Below, piece by piece: positions 1 to 8,322 of a stretch of 64,000 bases of DNA. How positions within the stretch are numbered: position 1 is the stretch's first letter; each line of letters opens with the position of its first letter. A program made the position numbers and the translations under genes. Source of the stretch: RYN-230 sp963770545 (GTDB lineage Bacteria > Actinomycetota > Actinomycetes > Streptosporangiales > Streptosporangiaceae); contig CAVYQF010000006.1 of the NCBI GenBank assembly GCA_963770545.1, positions 62,001-126,000 on the forward strand. Direction: 5' to 3'. The notes below the pieces were generated by a model, which searched no databases, had not been told where the DNA came from, and worked only from the letters and a program-made list of their open reading frames with translations.

Positions 1-1
1 C

Positions 2-343
2 CGGCAGGTGGTCGGCGACGCGGTCCGCGCGGCCCGCGGCGGCCAGGGCCCGAGCCTGATCGAGGCACAGACCTACCGGCTCAAGGGACACTCGGCCGCG
101 GACGGCGGCGCGTACCGGCCGGCCGAGGAAGTCGCGCGGTGGCGTGAGCGGGATCCGCTGCTGCGCACCCGGGCCGTGCTGGCCGCCGCGGGCACGGCCC
201 CGGAGAAGCTGGACGAGATCGACGCGCGGATCAAGTCCGAGCTGGCCGACCTGGCCCAGCTGATCCTGGCCCGGCCCGCTCCCGACCCCGCGGGGGCCTG
301 GACCGACGTCTGGAGCGATGGGAGCTGGCAATGGCGGAACTGA
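2..343 (+). CDS. 2-oxoacid dehydrogenase E1 alpha subunit, C-terminal part (runs off left edge)
   Basis: C-terminal end of a thiamine-pyrophosphate-dependent E1 alpha subunit of the pyruvate/acetoin/branched-chain 2-oxoacid dehydrogenase family. The visible 113 residues hold the family's conserved 'YRLKGHS' segment, followed by 'AYRPAEEVARWRERDPL' and a helical tail. The TPP-binding half lies before position 1, so the true start is not in the window. The gene overlaps the E1 beta gene by 13 bp, the usual translationally coupled alpha-beta order. The substrate (pyruvate, acetoin or other) cannot be decided from this fragment. Confidence 0.85.
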   Translation, partial: RQVVGDAVRAARGGQGPSLIEAQTYRLKGHSAADGGAYRPAEEVARWRERDPLLRTRAVLAAAGTAPEKLDEIDARIKSELADLAQLILARPAPDPAGAWTDVWSDGSWQWRN

Positions 344-1329
344 CCTACCGGCAGGCCGTCGCCGCCGCGCTGGCCCAGGAAATGGCCCGCGATGACCGGG
401 TGGTGCTGCTCGGGGAGGACGTCGCGTCGGGCGGGGTGTTCAAGACCACCGGGGGACTGGCGGAGCGGTTCGGGGCGGACCGGGTCCGGAACACTCCCAT
501 CTCCGAGCAGGCCATCGCGGGCGCGGCCATGGGCGCCGCCATGGCCGGGCTGCGGCCGGTCGCCGAGATCATGTTCTCGGATTTCTACGCGACCTGCTGG
601 GACCAGGTGGCCAACGAGATAGCGAAGGTCCGCTACATGACCGGTGGCCAGGTCAGCCTGCCGCTGGTGCTGCGGGGCGCGAACGGTTCCGGCGGGCTCG
701 GGTTCGGCAGCCAGCACGGCCAGTCGGTGGAGAACTGGGCCATGACCGTGCCCGGCCTGAAGATCGCCTCACCGGCCGGGCCCGCCGAGGCGTTCGGCCT
801 GCTGGCCGCGGCCATCCGGGACGATGACCCGGTCGTGGTGTTCGAGCACAAGGCGCTGTACGGGCGCAAGGAGGAGATCGGCGACGGCGAGCAGGTGGTG
901 CCGCTCGGGGAGGCGCGAACCATGCGGGCCGGGCGGGACGTCACCCTGGTCGGCCTGTCCATCACGGTGGGCACCTGCCTGGCCGCGGCGGACGAGCTGG
1001 CCGCCCAGGGCATCGAAGCCGAGGTCATCGACCTGCGCACGCTGGTGCCGCTGGACGCGGCCACGGTGCTGGCGTCGGTAGCCCGGACCGGGCGGCTGGT
1101 GGTGGTGGAAGAGAACCCTGGCCAGCTCGGCTGGGGGGCCTCGATCGCGGCGATCGCGGCGCAGGAGGCGTTCGGCTCGCTGACCGCCCCGGTCACCAGG
1201 GTCAGCGGCGGCAACGTGCCGCTGCCGGTGGCCGCATCCCTCGAGGCCGAGGTGGATGTATCGGTGCCACGGGTGGTCGCGGCCACCCAGGGACTTCTGG
1301 GGGCCCGGCCCCTCAGTGCCAGTCAGTAA
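331..1329 (+). CDS. 2-oxoacid dehydrogenase E1 beta subunit (pyruvate/acetoin dehydrogenase type)
   Basis: A 332-residue E1 beta subunit, full length for the family, pairing with the overlapping E1 alpha to decarboxylate a 2-oxoacid or acetoin with TPP. Family landmarks are 'VLLGEDVA' near residue 26, 'NTPISEQAIAGAAMGAA' (the Glu that activates TPP), 'ANGSGGLGFGSQHGQSVE' and the C-terminal transketolase domain with 'VIDLRTLVPLD' and 'VVVEENPG'. The ATG at 331 follows a GGGAG at about 320. No E2 or E3 gene is next to it; the following gene is a MetE-fold protein, which is not a standard complex component. The last codons (Ala-Ser-Gln-stop) are repeated in tandem downstream. Confidence 0.9.
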   Translation: MAELTYRQAVAAALAQEMARDDRVVLLGEDVASGGVFKTTGGLAERFGADRVRNTPISEQAIAGAAMGAAMAGLRPVAEIMFSDFYATCWDQVANEIAKVRYMTGGQVSLPLVLRGANGSGGLGFGSQHGQSVENWAMTVPGLKIASPAGPAEAFGLLAAAIRDDDPVVVFEHKALYGRKEEIGDGEQVVPLGEARTMRAGRDVTLVGLSITVGTCLAAADELAAQGIEAEVIDLRTLVPLDAATVLASVARTGRLVVVEENPGQLGWGASIAAIAAQEAFGSLTAPVTRVSGGNVPLPVAASLEAEVDVSVPRVVAATQGLLGARPLSASQ

Positions 1330-1399
1330 TCCGGTGCCAGTCAGTAATCCGGTGCCAGTCAGTAATCCGGCGCCAGTCAGTAATCCGGTGCCAGTCAGC
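1318..1399 (+). repeat. 4.5 tandem copies of an 18-bp unit containing the E1 beta stop codon
   Basis: The unit GCCAGTCAGTAATCCGGT occurs at 1318-1335, 1336-1353, 1354-1371 (last base C) and 1372-1389, followed by a partial copy at 1390-1399. The first copy is the end of the E1 beta gene (GCC AGT CAG TAA). Each later copy repeats the stop codon and fills the gap to the next gene. Confidence 0.97.
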
Positions 1400-1415
1400 A
1401 GAAAGGCTGAGATCA

Positions 1416-2456
1416 ATGGAGATTCGCGGTGAAGATGTCCTGCTGCCCGTGTCGGCGGTATCGGCGTTCCCCCGTCCGCACTGGCTGCAGGGCCGGGTGC
1501 TCGGCTCGCTGAGCGAGCCGGTCTACCGCAGTCACAACCTGCGGGTGGCCTACGAGGATGCCTGCCATATCTGCGCGGACGAGCAGGAGAAGGCCGGCCT
1601 CGACATCCTGTGCGACGGAGCGCAGTACTACGAGTGGGAGGCGCCCGGCTTCCAGCTCGAGCCGATCTTCCACTTCATCCCGGAGAACCTGGGTGGATTC
1701 CGGCCGTACGGGCCGCCCGGTGAGGGCGCGAAGTACCGGCCGTTCTACCAGGCCGTGGTCAAGGACAAGATCACCTGGGAGCGGCCCGTCTTCGAGAGCG
1801 TGGTCATGACCATGCAGAACGTCACCGACAAGCCGTTCAAGGTGGCCTTCCTCGGCCCGGCGCAGCAGAGCGTCATCGTCAAGGACGAGTTCTACGGCGA
1901 CCAGGTTGCCGTGGCCAGGGACCTGGCCATCGCCCTGAACACTGAGCTCAAGTACCTGGTCAGCCTCGGGCTGGAGGCGGTACAGCTGATCGATGTGCTG
2001 CCGCCGTACACCACGGACATGTGGCAGATCGAGATGCAGAACATCCTGTTCGACGGGGTGGACGCGATCAAGTTCTGGCACGTCTGCTACGGCAGTGTGG
2101 ACGGCCAGCGGGACATCTTCGACAACCACGCCGCCTCGATGATGCCGCTGTTCAAGGAGTCGCCGGCCGACGTGATCCACCTGGAGTTCACCAACAAGGG
2201 TTTCGACGAGCTGGAGGCGTTCCGCGACTTCCCCACCGACAAGGTGCTCGGCGTGGGCGTGGTGGACGCGAAGAACCTTCAGGTGGAGACGCCCGAGCAG
2301 ATCGAGGCCCGGATCAGGCGCGGGCTGGAGGTCGTGCCCGCCGACCGGCTCCTTGTCGCGCCGGACTGCGGGCTGGGCTACTTCAGCCGGACCGCCGCCT
2401 ACGCCAAGCTCCGCAACATGGGCCAGGCGGCCCAGGCTGTGCGCAGCACGCTCTGA
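1416..2456 (+). CDS. zinc-dependent MetE-fold alkyltransferase homologue (cobalamin-independent methionine synthase C-domain family)
   Basis: A 346-residue single-domain member of the MetE C-terminal (UROD/MetE) TIM-barrel family. These enzymes activate a thiol on zinc and transfer an alkyl group to it. The zinc ligands expected for the family are present: His222 and Cys224 in 'FWHVCYG', Glu257 in 'HLEFTNKG' and Cys318 in 'VAPDCGLGYF'. Full MetE is about 750 residues, so this is not methionine synthase proper. The family includes epoxyalkane:coenzyme M transferase. A second homologue (28437-29540) lies next to coenzyme M biosynthesis genes, so a CoM- or other thiol-dependent role is possible here, but the substrate is unknown. 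It follows the E1 genes on the same strand with AAAGG upstream of the ATG. Confidence 0.8.
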   Translation: MEIRGEDVLLPVSAVSAFPRPHWLQGRVLGSLSEPVYRSHNLRVAYEDACHICADEQEKAGLDILCDGAQYYEWEAPGFQLEPIFHFIPENLGGFRPYGPPGEGAKYRPFYQAVVKDKITWERPVFESVVMTMQNVTDKPFKVAFLGPAQQSVIVKDEFYGDQVAVARDLAIALNTELKYLVSLGLEAVQLIDVLPPYTTDMWQIEMQNILFDGVDAIKFWHVCYGSVDGQRDIFDNHAASMMPLFKESPADVIHLEFTNKGFDELEAFRDFPTDKVLGVGVVDAKNLQVETPEQIEARIRRGLEVVPADRLLVAPDCGLGYFSRTAAYAKLRNMGQAAQAVRSTL

Positions 2457-2535
2457 CCCACCCCGTGCGCAGCACGGAATGACCCACCGTGCGCAGCACG
2501 CTTTGACCCACCGTGCGCAGCACGCAGTGACACGG
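2439..2535 (+). repeat. four 23-26-bp tandem copies of the 3' end of the MetE-fold gene, each with a TGA
   Basis: Copies begin GTGCGCAGCACG at 2439, 2465, 2489 and 2513. The first encodes the last codons of the MetE-fold gene (Val-Arg-Ser-Thr-Leu-stop). Each copy keeps a TGA at the same place while the three bases before it differ (CTC, GAA, CTT, CAG), followed by CCCACC or a derivative. Confidence 0.95.
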
Positions 2536-2542
2536 TAACGTC

Positions 2543-2572
2543 GGCCCCAGGCGGCAGTTGCCGTCCGGGGCC
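2543..2572 (+). terminator. possible intrinsic terminator hairpin
   Basis: Inverted repeat GGCCCC (2543-2548) and GGGGCC (2567-2572) with further GGCGGCA/TGCC pairing inside, downstream of the MetE-fold gene and its stop-codon repeats. There is no T-run, as is common for actinobacterial terminators. Confidence 0.4.
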
Positions 2573-2591
2573 GGCCCCAGGGGAGGCGCGT

Positions 2592-3230
2592 ATGACCGCA
2601 GAGGTGGCCCGCGAGGGGCTGGGCCTGCAGCTACGCGTGGGCGATCACATCTGCGGCTTCTACCGCAAGCCCGCCGAGCGCGACGACATCCTGATCCCAT
2701 TCCTGGTCGAAGGGCTCAAGGCGGGTGACAAGTGCACCTGCGTGGTGGACAGCTGCACCCCGGACGACGTGCTGGCCAGCATGTCCGAGCACATCGAGGT
2801 CAACCCCTACGTGACGGACCGCCAGCTCGAGGTGCTCGACTCCTACGAGACCTATCTGGCCGAAGGCGGATTCCTGCCGGAACGGATGCTGAAGTTCTGG
2901 GAGGGCAAGGCCCGCCAGAACCCGGTCAGCGAGCGCCCGCGCCCGGACGGCCCCCGGCCCGCCCGGAACATCGGCGACATGAGCTGGGCGCATCGCGACG
3001 AGTCGGTGGTCAGCGTCCTGATGGGCTACGAATCCGAGCTCAACCGGATCATGTCGAACTTCCCTCAGGTCAACCTGTGCCTCTACGACCTGACCCGGTG
3101 CTCCGGGGACCTGATCATGGATGTGCTGAAGACGCACCCCAAGGCGCTCCTCGGCGGCATGGTCATCGACAACCCGTACTACCTGGACCCCGACGAATTC
3201 CTGGCCAGCCGCCTAGATCGTGACAGCTGA
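2592..3230 (+). CDS. MEDS-domain sensory protein
   Basis: A 212-residue protein made almost entirely of a MEDS (methanogen/methylotroph DcmR sensory) domain. The signature 'GDHICGFYRKPAERDD' begins near residue 17, then 'FLVEGLKAGDKCTCVV', which resembles a RecA/KaiC-like nucleotide-binding fold. No DNA-binding or kinase domain is attached. In DcmR this domain is linked to sensing of C1 or halogenated compounds; here the ligand is unknown. ATG at 2592 follows a good GGGGAGG ribosome site at about 2580. The end overlaps the peptidase gene by 11 bp, so the two are probably co-translated. Confidence 0.8.
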   Translation: MTAEVAREGLGLQLRVGDHICGFYRKPAERDDILIPFLVEGLKAGDKCTCVVDSCTPDDVLASMSEHIEVNPYVTDRQLEVLDSYETYLAEGGFLPERMLKFWEGKARQNPVSERPRPDGPRPARNIGDMSWAHRDESVVSVLMGYESELNRIMSNFPQVNLCLYDLTRCSGDLIMDVLKTHPKALLGGMVIDNPYYLDPDEFLASRLDRDS

Positions 3231-5340
3231 GCCTGGCGTGGCGGCTCCCCCGGCCGCCGCGCGGATCCCAGCCGAGCGCACCCATCACGGCGACACCGTG
3301 ATCGACGAGTACGCCTGGCTGGCCGACCAGGAAAACCCGGAGACGGTCGTGTTCCTGAACGCCGAGAACGCCTACACCCAGGCGATGACGGCGGACCAGG
3401 CCCCGCTCCGCGGCGCGATCTTCGGCGAGATTCGGGCCCGGACCCAGGAGACCGACCTGTCCGTGCCCGCCCGCAAGGACGGCTGGTGGTACTACACCCG
3501 GACGGTCGAGGGACAGCAGTACGCCCTGCACTGCCGCCGGGCGGTCCGTCCTGACGATGCTGGACCACCGCTGACCGGGGACGGGGGCCCGCTGGACGGC
3601 GAGGAAATCCTGCTCGACGGGAACGAACTGGCCGGCGGCCAGGAGTTCTTCTCCCTGGGCACCTTCGACGTGAGCCCCGACGGGCGGCTGCTCGCCTACT
3701 CCACCGACTTCGCCGGCAGCGAGCGGTTCACGATGGCGGTCAAGGACCTGGTCTCGGGCCAGACCGCACCCGATGAGATACCCGGCACGTTCTACGGCAG
3801 CGCGTGGTCAGCAGACGGCTCGGCGCTGTTCTACGTGACCGTGGACGAGGCGTGGCGGCCGTACCGGGTGTGGCGGCACGTCATCGGCACCCCGGCCGAT
3901 ACGGACGTGGTCGTGTTCGAGGAGGCCGACGAGCGGTTCTGGGTCGGCGTCAGGCTGACCCGCAGCGAACGTTTCGTGGTCATCTCGGCCGCCAGCAAGC
4001 TGGCCAGCGAGGTGTGGCTGCTGGACGCCGCCCAGCCGGGCGGGGAACCCGCCGTCGTGGCCCCGCGCCGCCAGGGCGTCGAGTACGAGGTCGAGCACCA
4101 GGGGAACGCGGACGGCACCGGCCGGCTGCTGATCCTGCACAACGACCACGCGGAGAACTTCGAGCTGGCCTGGGCACCTTGGTCAGACTGGACGGCCTGG
4201 ACCCCGCTGATCCCCCACCGCGACGACACCCGGCTGCTCGGCGTGGACGCGTTCGCTGACCACCTCGTTGTTCACCTGCGCAAAGACGGGCTGACCGGGC
4301 TCCGGGTGCTGCGGGCCGACGGCAGCCAGCACGAGATCGCCTTCCCCGAGCCGGTCTACCGGGTCTCGCCGGGGGCGAACCCGGAGTACCGCGCGCGCTC
4401 CTACCGGCTCGGCTACGGCTCCCTGATCACGCCCGACTCGGTGTACGACTGTGACACCGAGACCGGTGAGCTGACCCTGCTGCGGCGCCGCCCGGTGCTG
4501 CCGCTGCCGGGTGGGGCCGAGTACGACCCGGCCGAGTACGAGCAGCACCGGCTGTGGGCCACCGCGCCGGACGGCACCCGCGTGCCGATCTCACTGGTCT
4601 GCCGGGCGGGCACGCCTCGCGACGGCCAGGCTCCGTTTGTCCTCTACGGCTACGGCAGCTACGAGATCTCGATCGACCCGGGTTTCTCGATCCCGCGGCT
4701 GTCCTTGCTGGACCGGGGGTTCGGTTACGCGATCGCGCATATCCGCGGCGGCGGTGAGCTGGGCCGCCGGTGGTATGACGACGGCAAGATGCTGCACAAG
4801 ATCAACACGTTCACCGATTTCGTGGCGTGCGCGCGGCACCTGGCCGGCGAGGGCTGGACGTCGCCGCGCCGGCTGGTCGCGCGGGGCGGCTCGGCCGGCG
4901 GCCTGCTGGTGGGCGCGGCGCTGAACCTCGCCCCGGACGCCTTCGGCGCCGCGGTCGCCCAGGTCCCGTTCGTGGACGCGCTGACCAGCATCCTGGATCC
5001 GTCCCTGCCGCTCACGGTGACGGAGTGGGAGGAGTGGGGCGACCCGCTGCACGACCCTGAGGTCTACCGGTACATGAAGTCGTACTCCCCGTACGAGAAC
5101 ATCGCCACCGACCGGCCCTATCCCCCGGTGCTGGCGGTCACCAGCCTCAACGACACCCGGGTGCTCTACACCGAGCCGGCGAAATGGATTGCCCGGCTGC
5201 AGGCCGGGGCGCCAGGCGGCCCGTTCCTGCTGAAGACCGAGATGGCCGCCGGGCACGGCGGGCGCAGCGGCCGGTACGACGCGTGGCACGAGGAGGCCAT
5301 GGTGCTGGCCTGGATCGTGGCCACCGCCGCACCCGCCTGA
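3220..5340 (+). CDS. ptrB: prolyl oligopeptidase family serine peptidase (oligopeptidase B-like, S9A)
   Basis: A 706-residue cytosolic serine peptidase with an N-terminal beta-propeller (about residues 1-420) that screens substrates and a C-terminal alpha/beta-hydrolase domain. The catalytic triad can be placed: Ser558 in 'RGGSAGGLLVG', Asp645 in 'SLNDTRVLYTEPAKW' and His679 in 'AAGHGGRSGR'. The 'GYGSYEISIDPGF' and 'RGGGELGRRWY' segments are typical of oligopeptidase B, which cleaves short peptides after basic residues. The GTG at 3220 lies inside the end of the MEDS gene. The gene ends 8 bp before the convergent aldehyde dehydrogenase gene. Confidence 0.9.
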   Translation: MTAEPGVAAPPAAARIPAERTHHGDTVIDEYAWLADQENPETVVFLNAENAYTQAMTADQAPLRGAIFGEIRARTQETDLSVPARKDGWWYYTRTVEGQQYALHCRRAVRPDDAGPPLTGDGGPLDGEEILLDGNELAGGQEFFSLGTFDVSPDGRLLAYSTDFAGSERFTMAVKDLVSGQTAPDEIPGTFYGSAWSADGSALFYVTVDEAWRPYRVWRHVIGTPADTDVVVFEEADERFWVGVRLTRSERFVVISAASKLASEVWLLDAAQPGGEPAVVAPRRQGVEYEVEHQGNADGTGRLLILHNDHAENFELAWAPWSDWTAWTPLIPHRDDTRLLGVDAFADHLVVHLRKDGLTGLRVLRADGSQHEIAFPEPVYRVSPGANPEYRARSYRLGYGSLITPDSVYDCDTETGELTLLRRRPVLPLPGGAEYDPAEYEQHRLWATAPDGTRVPISLVCRAGTPRDGQAPFVLYGYGSYEISIDPGFSIPRLSLLDRGFGYAIAHIRGGGELGRRWYDDGKMLHKINTFTDFVACARHLAGEGWTSPRRLVARGGSAGGLLVGAALNLAPDAFGAAVAQVPFVDALTSILDPSLPLTVTEWEEWGDPLHDPEVYRYMKSYSPYENIATDRPYPPVLAVTSLNDTRVLYTEPAKWIARLQAGAPGGPFLLKTEMAAGHGGRSGRYDAWHEEAMVLAWIVATAAPA

Positions 5341-5348
5341 CCCGGGGG

Positions 5349-6767
5349 TTAACGGCCGTAAGCGTGCCAGTGATCGGCGAACAGGGCTTCCTCGCTGATC
5401 ACCTTCGGCTCGATGGGCCGGGACACCCAGGTCAGGTTGATGAAGTGCCGGGCGTTCACGTTCTCGGTGGTGATGTTGCCGCCCCACGTCCCGCAGCTGA
5501 GGCTGAGCGTGAACGGCAGGCCGTTGCGGGGGCTGCCGGCTCCCTCGTTGAGGTTCTGGTTGACCAGCACCCGTGCCGTCCTGGTCGCCAGGGCCAGCCG
5601 GTCCACGTTCACGTCCGAACCGGTGTGGATGCCGCAGGTGTGCCCGAGCCCCTGGTAAGCGGTGATCGCGTTGACCAGGTCCGCGGCCACGCCGATGTCA
5701 CCCTGGTAACGGTAGAGGGCCAGTACCACGGACAGCTTCTCGCCGGAGAACGGGTGATCCGGGCCGGTGCCGGTCTCCTCGACCAGGATCATCGGGCAGG
5801 CCTGATCGACCTCGAAGCCGGCCAGCTCCGCGATGCGGGCCGCGGACTTCGCCACCACGGCGGCCGCGGGGACGTGGCCGCCGTCTGGCCACATCACCGC
5901 GCGCAGCGCGTCCTTCTGCCCTGCGTCGCAGAGGTGCGCGCCGGCTTCGGTCAGCCGCCGGAGCAGCTCGTCGTACACGTCCGCGTGCACGATGAGCGCG
6001 TTGTCCGCCAGGCAGCTGGTGGCGTAATCGAACGTTTTGGCCGTCGCGATGGCCGAGGCCGCGTCGGCCAGGTCGGCCGTCTCGTCCACCACATGCACAG
6101 CGTTGCCCACCCCCACCCCGTAGGCCGGGGTCCCGGAGCTGTACGCGGCGTGCACCATGCCCGCGCCGCCGGTCGCGACGATCAGGTCGGCCTGGCGCAT
6201 CAGCTCCTGGGTCTTGGCCAGCGAGGGTGCAGGCAGCGACTGGACCAGGTCTGGGGGCGCGCCAACCTGCTCGCACGCGGCCCGCATGAATCCGACCACG
6301 GCCTCGGTGGCGCTGGTGGTCCGCGGGTGTGGCGCGCAGATGATGGCGTTGCGGCCTTTGAGGGCGAACAGCGCCTTGACCGGGGGGGTCGCATCCGGGC
6401 CGGTGGTCGGGATGAGCGCCGCGACCACCCCGACCGGCTTGGCGATCTTCACCAGCCCCGCGGCGGGCAGCTCTTCCACCACCCCCACGGTGCGCAGCCC
6501 CGTCATGTCGGCCAGCACGCCGGTGACGCGTTTGCTGATCTTTGCGACTTTATCGGCGTAGTTGCCGAACCCGCCCTCGTCGACCGCGAGCCGGGCCAGC
6601 GCCTCGGCGTGGTCCTTGCGCACCACGGCCCAGGCCACCGCGGTGACCAGCTCGTCCACCTGCTCCTGGGTGTAGGTCTCGATGGCCCGGGCGGCCGCGC
6701 GGGCCCGGTCCACGACCCGGGCGACATCCGCGGCCACCGTGCTGGTCCCCGTGCTGCTGTCCGTCAT
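5349..6767 (-). CDS. CoA-acylating aldehyde dehydrogenase (acetaldehyde/sulfoacetaldehyde dehydrogenase-like)
   Basis: A 472-residue aldehyde dehydrogenase of the acylating type, converting an aldehyde plus CoA and NAD(P)+ to an acyl-CoA. Evidence: 'PVGVVAALIPTTGPDATP', 'ICAPHPRTTSAT', 'IVATGGAGMVHAAYSSGTP' and the catalytic Cys at about residue 252 in 'TFDYATSCLADN'. The closest remembered relatives are the acetaldehyde dehydrogenase part of AdhE/EutE and the sulfoacetaldehyde dehydrogenase SauS; these cannot be separated by eye. Start chosen at ATG 6767 ('MTDSSTG'); the frame is open 12 codons further upstream. It is divergent from a CoA-linked operon at 6928-12200, which suggests its acyl-CoA product feeds those enzymes. 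Confidence 0.85.
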   Translation of the reverse strand: MTDSSTGTSTVAADVARVVDRARAAARAIETYTQEQVDELVTAVAWAVVRKDHAEALARLAVDEGGFGNYADKVAKISKRVTGVLADMTGLRTVGVVEELPAAGLVKIAKPVGVVAALIPTTGPDATPPVKALFALKGRNAIICAPHPRTTSATEAVVGFMRAACEQVGAPPDLVQSLPAPSLAKTQELMRQADLIVATGGAGMVHAAYSSGTPAYGVGVGNAVHVVDETADLADAASAIATAKTFDYATSCLADNALIVHADVYDELLRRLTEAGAHLCDAGQKDALRAVMWPDGGHVPAAAVVAKSAARIAELAGFEVDQACPMILVEETGTGPDHPFSGEKLSVVLALYRYQGDIGVAADLVNAITAYQGLGHTCGIHTGSDVNVDRLALATRTARVLVNQNLNEGAGSPRNGLPFTLSLSCGTWGGNITTENVNARHFINLTWVSRPIEPKVISEEALFADHWHAYGR

Positions 6768-6927
6768 ACCGTCCAGCGTGCCGGGCCGCGCCGCCGATTC
6801 CATTGATCTGGCAGGTCGAGCCTGCCCCGCTTCTTTGTCCCGGCAAGACCTGACTGCGGCGGCGGGGTGGCCCGCATGCTCGGTGGTGACCGGGGTAATC
6901 GGCTGGGTTCAAGGTAAGGGAGGACGG
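6768..6927. promoter_or_regulatory. divergent intergenic region between aldehyde dehydrogenase and flavoprotein operon
   Basis: The 160-bp gap must hold promoters for both directions. On the plus strand AAGGGAGGA at 6917-6924 is a strong ribosome binding site for the GTG at 6928 and decides that start. No operator could be identified with confidence. Confidence 0.5.
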
Positions 6928-8322
6928 GTGGGACGGCTCGTGGTGATCGGCGGCGGTGCCGCCGGGATGTCGGCCGCCTCAGCGGCCCGGCGCACCGACC
7001 CGGGCCTCGACGTGGTGGTCTGCGAAGCGGGCGGCTTCGCCGCCTACGGCATGTGCGGGATCCCGTACTACCTGGCCGGTCTGGTGCCGGAGCCGGAGAA
7101 CCTGCTCGCCTACCCGCCAGCCACGTTCCGCGAGAAACGCCACATCGACCTGCGGCTGCACACCCGGGTCACCGGGATTGACCCGGGGACCCGCCGGGTG
7201 CGCCTCGCGGCGGCCCAGCGCGGCGCACCATCCCTGGAGTCGCTAGCCGCGGAGTCGCTGGACTATGACGCGCTGGTGGTGGCCAGCGGCGCCGACCCGG
7301 TCCGTCCGCCCGTGCCCGGACTCGACGAGCGCCGCGTGTTCACGATCCGGTCCCTGGACGAGGCCATCGAACTGCGTCAGCTGCTGGCCAGCGGCACGGT
7401 CCGGCACGCGGTCGTGGTCGGCGCCGGCTACATCGGGCTGGAGACCGCGGAGGCCCTGGTCAGCGCGGGCCTGGACGTGGACGTGGTCGAGGCGCTGCCC
7501 CGGGTGCTGTCCACGGTGGATGAGCCGGTGGCCGCACTGGTCCAGGCCGAGCTGGAACGGCACACCAGACTGCACCTGGGCTCACGGCTCGAGGCGGTGG
7601 ACCGGGATAGCGCCGCGGGCCACGGGCTGATCGCGGTCGTGGACGGCACCGAGATCGCCACCGATCTGGTCGTCATCGCGGTCGGCGTACGCCCGGCCGC
7701 CGACCTGCTCATCCAGGCGGGTGCCGGGCATCTGCCCGACCGCTCGGTGGTGGTGGACGAGGGGATGCGCACGTCGCTGCCGGATGTGTACGCGGCCGGG
7801 GACGCGGTCGCCCTGCCTCACCTGGTGCTGGGCCGCCCGGCCTGGGTCCCGCTGGGGCCGGCCGCTAACAAGACCGGCCGGGTGGCCGGGACGGTGGCGG
7901 CCGGCGGCAGCGCCTCGTTCAAGGGCATAGTCGGCACCGTGGCGGTGAAGGTTTTCGACCTGGAGGTGGCCTCGACCGGGCTGGGGCTGGCCGAGGCCCG
8001 GGCGGCCGGGCTGGACGCGGTGGCCACCGACGAGGTCTCCCGGTCACGAGCCAAGTACTACCCGGGCACCTCGCCGCTGCACGTCCGGCTGGTGCACACC
8101 CGGGAGGGGCGGCTGCTCGGCGGCCAGCTCGCGGGGCGCGAGGGCGTGGCCAAGCGGGTCGATGTGCTGGCCACCGCCCTGTACGCCGGGCTCACCGTGG
8201 CCGATCTGGCGGCGCTGGACCTCAGCTACGCCCCGCCGTTCGCGCCGGTGTACGACCCGGTCCTGGCCGCCGCGATCAAGGCCGCCCAGGTGCCCGTCGT
8301 TCTCGCTGGAGGATCCCCATGA
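6928..8322 (+). CDS. CoA-disulfide reductase-like FAD/NAD(P)-dependent oxidoreductase
   Basis: A 464-residue flavoprotein of the single-cysteine disulfide reductase group (CoA-disulfide reductase, NADH oxidase/peroxidase). It has the FAD dinucleotide motif 'VIGGGAAGMSAA' at the N-terminus, Cys43 in 'YGMCGIPYY' at exactly the redox-Cys position of CoA-disulfide reductase, a second Rossmann motif 'VVVGAGYIGLETAEAL', 'VYAAGDAV', and the C-terminal dimerisation domain ending 'DLSYAPPFAPVYDPV'. It could reduce CoA disulfide, a CoM-containing mixed disulfide or oxygen. It is not the two-cysteine type of 2-ketopropyl-CoM carboxylase. The GTG start is set by AAGGGAGGA; the end overlaps the next gene as ATGA. 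Confidence 0.85.
   Translation: MGRLVVIGGGAAGMSAASAARRTDPGLDVVVCEAGGFAAYGMCGIPYYLAGLVPEPENLLAYPPATFREKRHIDLRLHTRVTGIDPGTRRVRLAAAQRGAPSLESLAAESLDYDALVVASGADPVRPPVPGLDERRVFTIRSLDEAIELRQLLASGTVRHAVVVGAGYIGLETAEALVSAGLDVDVVEALPRVLSTVDEPVAALVQAELERHTRLHLGSRLEAVDRDSAAGHGLIAVVDGTEIATDLVVIAVGVRPAADLLIQAGAGHLPDRSVVVDEGMRTSLPDVYAAGDAVALPHLVLGRPAWVPLGPAANKTGRVAGTVAAGGSASFKGIVGTVAVKVFDLEVASTGLGLAEARAAGLDAVATDEVSRSRAKYYPGTSPLHVRLVHTREGRLLGGQLAGREGVAKRVDVLATALYAGLTVADLAALDLSYAPPFAPVYDPVLAAAIKAAQVPVVLAGGSP

Noticed and set aside
1318..1399. Short regular repeat resembling a small CRISPR or iteron array
   Set aside because: 18-bp head-to-tail copies with no spacers, and no cas or replication genes; the first copy is plainly the coding end of E1 beta.
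5184..6806. A 540-codon plus-strand frame opposite the aldehyde dehydrogenase
   Set aside because: Antisense shadow of a well-conserved gene; low-complexity Arg/Gly/His composition and no ribosome site.
6928..8322. Assignment of the flavoprotein as 2-ketopropyl-CoM oxidoreductase/carboxylase (XecC)
   Set aside because: That enzyme has a CxxxxC redox pair; this one has a single Cys43 in the CoA-disulfide-reductase position.
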